From: Planctomycetota bacterium
Lineage (GTDB): Bacteria > Planctomycetota > Planctomycetia > Pirellulales > Lacipirellulaceae
Direction of reading: 5' to 3'
Length of the DNA stretch: 8,165 bases
Assembly: GCA_013151315.1 (NCBI GenBank)
Contig: JAADIN010000052.1
Span: forward strand, 1-8,165
Shown: positions 6,482 through 8,165 of the stretch, piece after piece
Layout of the letters: each line of letters starts with the position of its first letter
Position numbering within the stretch: position 1 is the first letter of the stretch
Position numbers and translations under genes: made by a program
The notes under the pieces: generated by a model
What the model saw: the letters and a program-made list of their open reading frames with translations, nothing else
What the model was told of the DNA's origin: nothing
Database searches by the model: none

Positions 6482-7207
6482 ATGTCTGCTATCCAAAAGT
6501 CGCTCGCCGCCGCTCGCCGCCTTTCTAAAGAAGTTGACCAACTGCATTTCGGCGAGCCCGTCACCCAGGTCTACAACCCGCTCGACTATGCCTGGAAAGC
6601 TCACGAGCAATACCTGCGGCGAATGAACCCCGCAGGCACGCGGGTCTTGCTGCTCGGAATGAACCCCGGCCCCTGGGGTATGGCACAAACAGGAGTCCCT
6701 TTCGGGCAAATCAGCGCCGTGCGAGACTGGCTCGATATCAACGCAAAAATAAACCGGCCGAAAAACGAACATCCCAAACGACCGGTCGAAGGCCTCGATT
6801 GCACGCGCAGCGAAGTCTCAGGCGAACGACTCTGGGGACTCTTCCGCGATCGATTTGCCTCGGCCGACAAGTTCTTCGAGCAGCATTTTGTCGCCAACTA
6901 TTGCCCGCTCGTCTTTATGGAAGCCAGTGGAAAAAACCGTACTCCCGACAAGCTCTCCGCCGCCGAGCGTAAGCCGTTAGACGAGGCCTGCGACGCCCAT
7001 CTCCGCGCACTACTCCAATCGCTCCACCCCGAAGTGGCCGTCGGAATCGGAGCCTTCGCCGAAAAGTGTCTCCAACGGGTTATCGACGACAGCTCGATCA
7101 AGATCGCCCGCATCCTGCACCCCAGCCCCGCCAGCCCCGCCGCCAACCGAGGCTGGGCTGAAGCAGCGAGCAGGCAACTGGTCGAAGCAGGAGTGTGGGA
7201 AAAGTGA
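6482..7207 (+). CDS. SMUG1-family single-strand-selective uracil-DNA glycosylase
   Basis: This base-excision-repair enzyme would remove uracil, and probably oxidised pyrimidines such as 5-hydroxymethyluracil, from DNA. Both catalytic motifs of the SMUG1 family of the UDG superfamily are intact. LLLGMNPGPWGMAQTGVPFG (57-75) contains the water-coordinating N61 in the GMNPGP motif, with the family's W/F-GMAQTGVPFG continuation. HPSPASPAANRGW (213-225) is motif 2 with its H213. The central ANYCPLVFME segment (138-147) also fits the family. At 241 residues it lies near the length of animal SMUG1 proteins, and the N-terminal 25 residues are the least conserved. The ATG at 6482 has no evident Shine-Dalgarno; it follows the scpA stop by 26 bases, so the two are probably co-transcribed. 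SMUG1 homologues are scattered in bacteria, planctomycetes among them. Confidence 0.93.
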   Translation: MSAIQKSLAAARRLSKEVDQLHFGEPVTQVYNPLDYAWKAHEQYLRRMNPAGTRVLLLGMNPGPWGMAQTGVPFGQISAVRDWLDINAKINRPKNEHPKRPVEGLDCTRSEVSGERLWGLFRDRFASADKFFEQHFVANYCPLVFMEASGKNRTPDKLSAAERKPLDEACDAHLRALLQSLHPEVAVGIGAFAEKCLQRVIDDSSIKIARILHPSPASPAANRGWAEAASRQLVEAGVWEK

Positions 7208-7297
7208 ATGGTCAACGGCCAAACCCTACTTTTCTCAACGCCTTCGCCCATCTACATTGGAGACTCCAACCCCTCGGCCCTCCCAAATAAAAAATAG
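7208..7297 (+). other. 29-codon open frame filling the gap before the RNase Z-like gene
   Basis: An ATG directly follows the SMUG1 stop (TGA-ATG) and reads MVNGQTLLFSTPSPIYIGDSNPSALPNKK before a TAG, 6 bases short of the next gene's ATG. There is no Shine-Dalgarno sequence and no recognisable motif, and codon quality cannot be judged at this length. It may be a chance frame or a short coupling ORF. The 96-bp gap contains nothing else I can identify. Confidence 0.15.
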
Positions 7298-7303
7298 CTG
7301 ACG

Positions 7304-8143
7304 ATGATCGAAAACGCTCCTGTCCAAAGCCTGCAACACGCAGGGCTCACCATCGAGGGCTATTCTCGTGCCGCCGTGCAGAGCTACTGGCGAATTCCCG
7401 AGTTGAGCCTCGGCTTCGATCTCGGAGCCCAACCCTGGTCGTTCATGGGCACCGAAACCTGGTTCGTTTCTCACGGACACCTCGACCATATCGTCGCCTT
7501 GCCAGTCTACGTCGCCCGTCGACGCATGATGAAAATGAGCCCGCCAACGATCTACATGCCCGAGGTCATGATCGACCCCTGCACTCAGATCCTACGGCAA
7601 TTCACGCGGCTCGACCGGGGCCGCATGCCGTGCGAGCTCAAGCCGCTGCAGCCGGGCGACGAAATCGAGCTCTCGCGCGAACTGGTCGTCACCGTCTCGG
7701 CCACCAAGCACAGCGTCCCTTCGTTGGGCTACCTCGTCTGGGAACGTCGCAAAAAACTCAAACCTGAATATCAAGATCTCACCGGCGAGCAAATCCGCGA
7801 CATTCGCCTGGCTGGCACCGAAGTCTCGGCCGAACACCGCCAACCGCTCGTCGCCTACGTCGGCGACACGTCGCCCCAGGGTTTGGATAACTGCCCCGAG
7901 ATGTACGATGCCAAGGTGCTGATTTGCGAAATGACGTTTGTCTCGCCCGAGCATCGTAAAGAAAAAATCCACAAGTTCGGCCACATGCACCTCGACGATT
8001 TTGTCGACCGCCGCGACCGTTTCAATAACGAGCTCATCATCGCCTCGCACCTCAGCACCCGCTACCACCCGCATGCTGTTGAGCGCATGGTGAAGAAGGC
8101 GTTGCCCGATATGCTCGACGGACGACTCAAGCTGTGGCTGTGA
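7304..8143 (+). CDS. RNase Z-like MBL-fold hydrolase (short, plant-type tRNase Z)
   Basis: This 279-residue metallo-beta-lactamase-fold protein has all the metal-binding motifs of tRNase Z: SHGHLDH (56-62, with H57, H59, D61, H62), H136 in TKHSVPSLGY, D188 in AYVGDT, and H249 in SHLSTRY. FGHMHLDD (226-232) stands where tRNase Z has its catalytic His-containing motif. tRNase Z cuts tRNA precursors just after the discriminator base to remove 3' trailers. The protein lacks the N-terminal GTG-S motif of most bacterial RNase Z. Several stretches recall instead the short plant enzymes: ALPVYVARRRMMKMSPPTI, the YQDLTGEQIRDIRLAGTEV segment after motif III, and GHMHLDDFV. It appears to have only a reduced exosite arm at about residues 75-110. 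The role is inferred; a different nuclease or hydrolase role cannot be excluded. The start is the first ATG of an ATG-ATC pair; no Shine-Dalgarno is visible. Confidence 0.85.
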   Translation: MIENAPVQSLQHAGLTIEGYSRAAVQSYWRIPELSLGFDLGAQPWSFMGTETWFVSHGHLDHIVALPVYVARRRMMKMSPPTIYMPEVMIDPCTQILRQFTRLDRGRMPCELKPLQPGDEIELSRELVVTVSATKHSVPSLGYLVWERRKKLKPEYQDLTGEQIRDIRLAGTEVSAEHRQPLVAYVGDTSPQGLDNCPEMYDAKVLICEMTFVSPEHRKEKIHKFGHMHLDDFVDRRDRFNNELIIASHLSTRYHPHAVERMVKKALPDMLDGRLKLWL

Positions 8144-8149
8144 GCCGCA

Positions 8150-8161
8150 CGGCGCTAGCCG
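8150..8161. other. Palindrome at the window edge, possible start of a terminator
   Basis: Seven bases after the RNase Z-like stop, CGGC-GCTA-GCCG forms a small inverted repeat within a GC-rich run that continues to the window end. It may be the first part of a larger terminator or intergenic repeat, but the window ends before this can be seen. Confidence 0.25.
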
Positions 8162-8165
8162 CGGG

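Noticed and set aside
1..8165. Defence island, prophage, insertion sequence or CRISPR content.
   Set aside because: All eight genes belong to conserved housekeeping or repair families. There are no transposase motifs, no spaced direct-repeat array, and no clear compositional break.

Overview
This is a compact stretch of bacterial chromosome with moderately high GC, carrying eight protein-coding genes and no mobile element, CRISPR array, rRNA or tRNA that I could see. The gene content points to a planctomycete, most likely near Pirellulales: an ArgS with a large charged insertion, a membrane-anchored PIN-TRAM protein, a bacterial SMUG1-type uracil-DNA glycosylase, few clear Shine-Dalgarno sequences, and intergenic inverted repeats. 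The lineage is inferred from memory of these families; no search was run.

Layout. The left part reads rightward: the 3' portion of rsfS (cut by the window edge), a 158-bp spacer with an imperfect inverted repeat and phased A-tracts, then argS (539-2530). ArgS converges on a leftward PIN-TRAM gene (2590-3630), and a perfect 23-bp inverted repeat that includes the argS stop codon separates them. The leftward dGTPase-like gene (3816-4946) and a HIT-family Ap4A phosphorylase-like gene (4943-5518) overlap by 4 bases and form a tight pair. A divergent 199-bp region separates them from a rightward group: scpA (5718-6455), a SMUG1-family glycosylase (6482-7207) and a short RNase Z-like metallo-hydrolase (7304-8143). 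That divergent region holds a terminator-like hairpin with a T6 tract, oriented towards the HIT gene.

The genes serve central information processing: ribosome silencing and arginyl-tRNA charging (rsfS, argS), nucleotide-pool cleaning (HIT, dgt), chromosome condensation (scpA), uracil repair (SMUG1) and probable tRNA 3'-end processing (RNase Z-like). They are not one pathway. The HIT-dgt pair is the only strongly coupled unit.

I see no convincing new multi-gene system. The points most worth checking are the possible attenuator before the HIT gene, the insertion in ArgS, the plant-like short tRNase Z, and the two intergenic inverted repeats.
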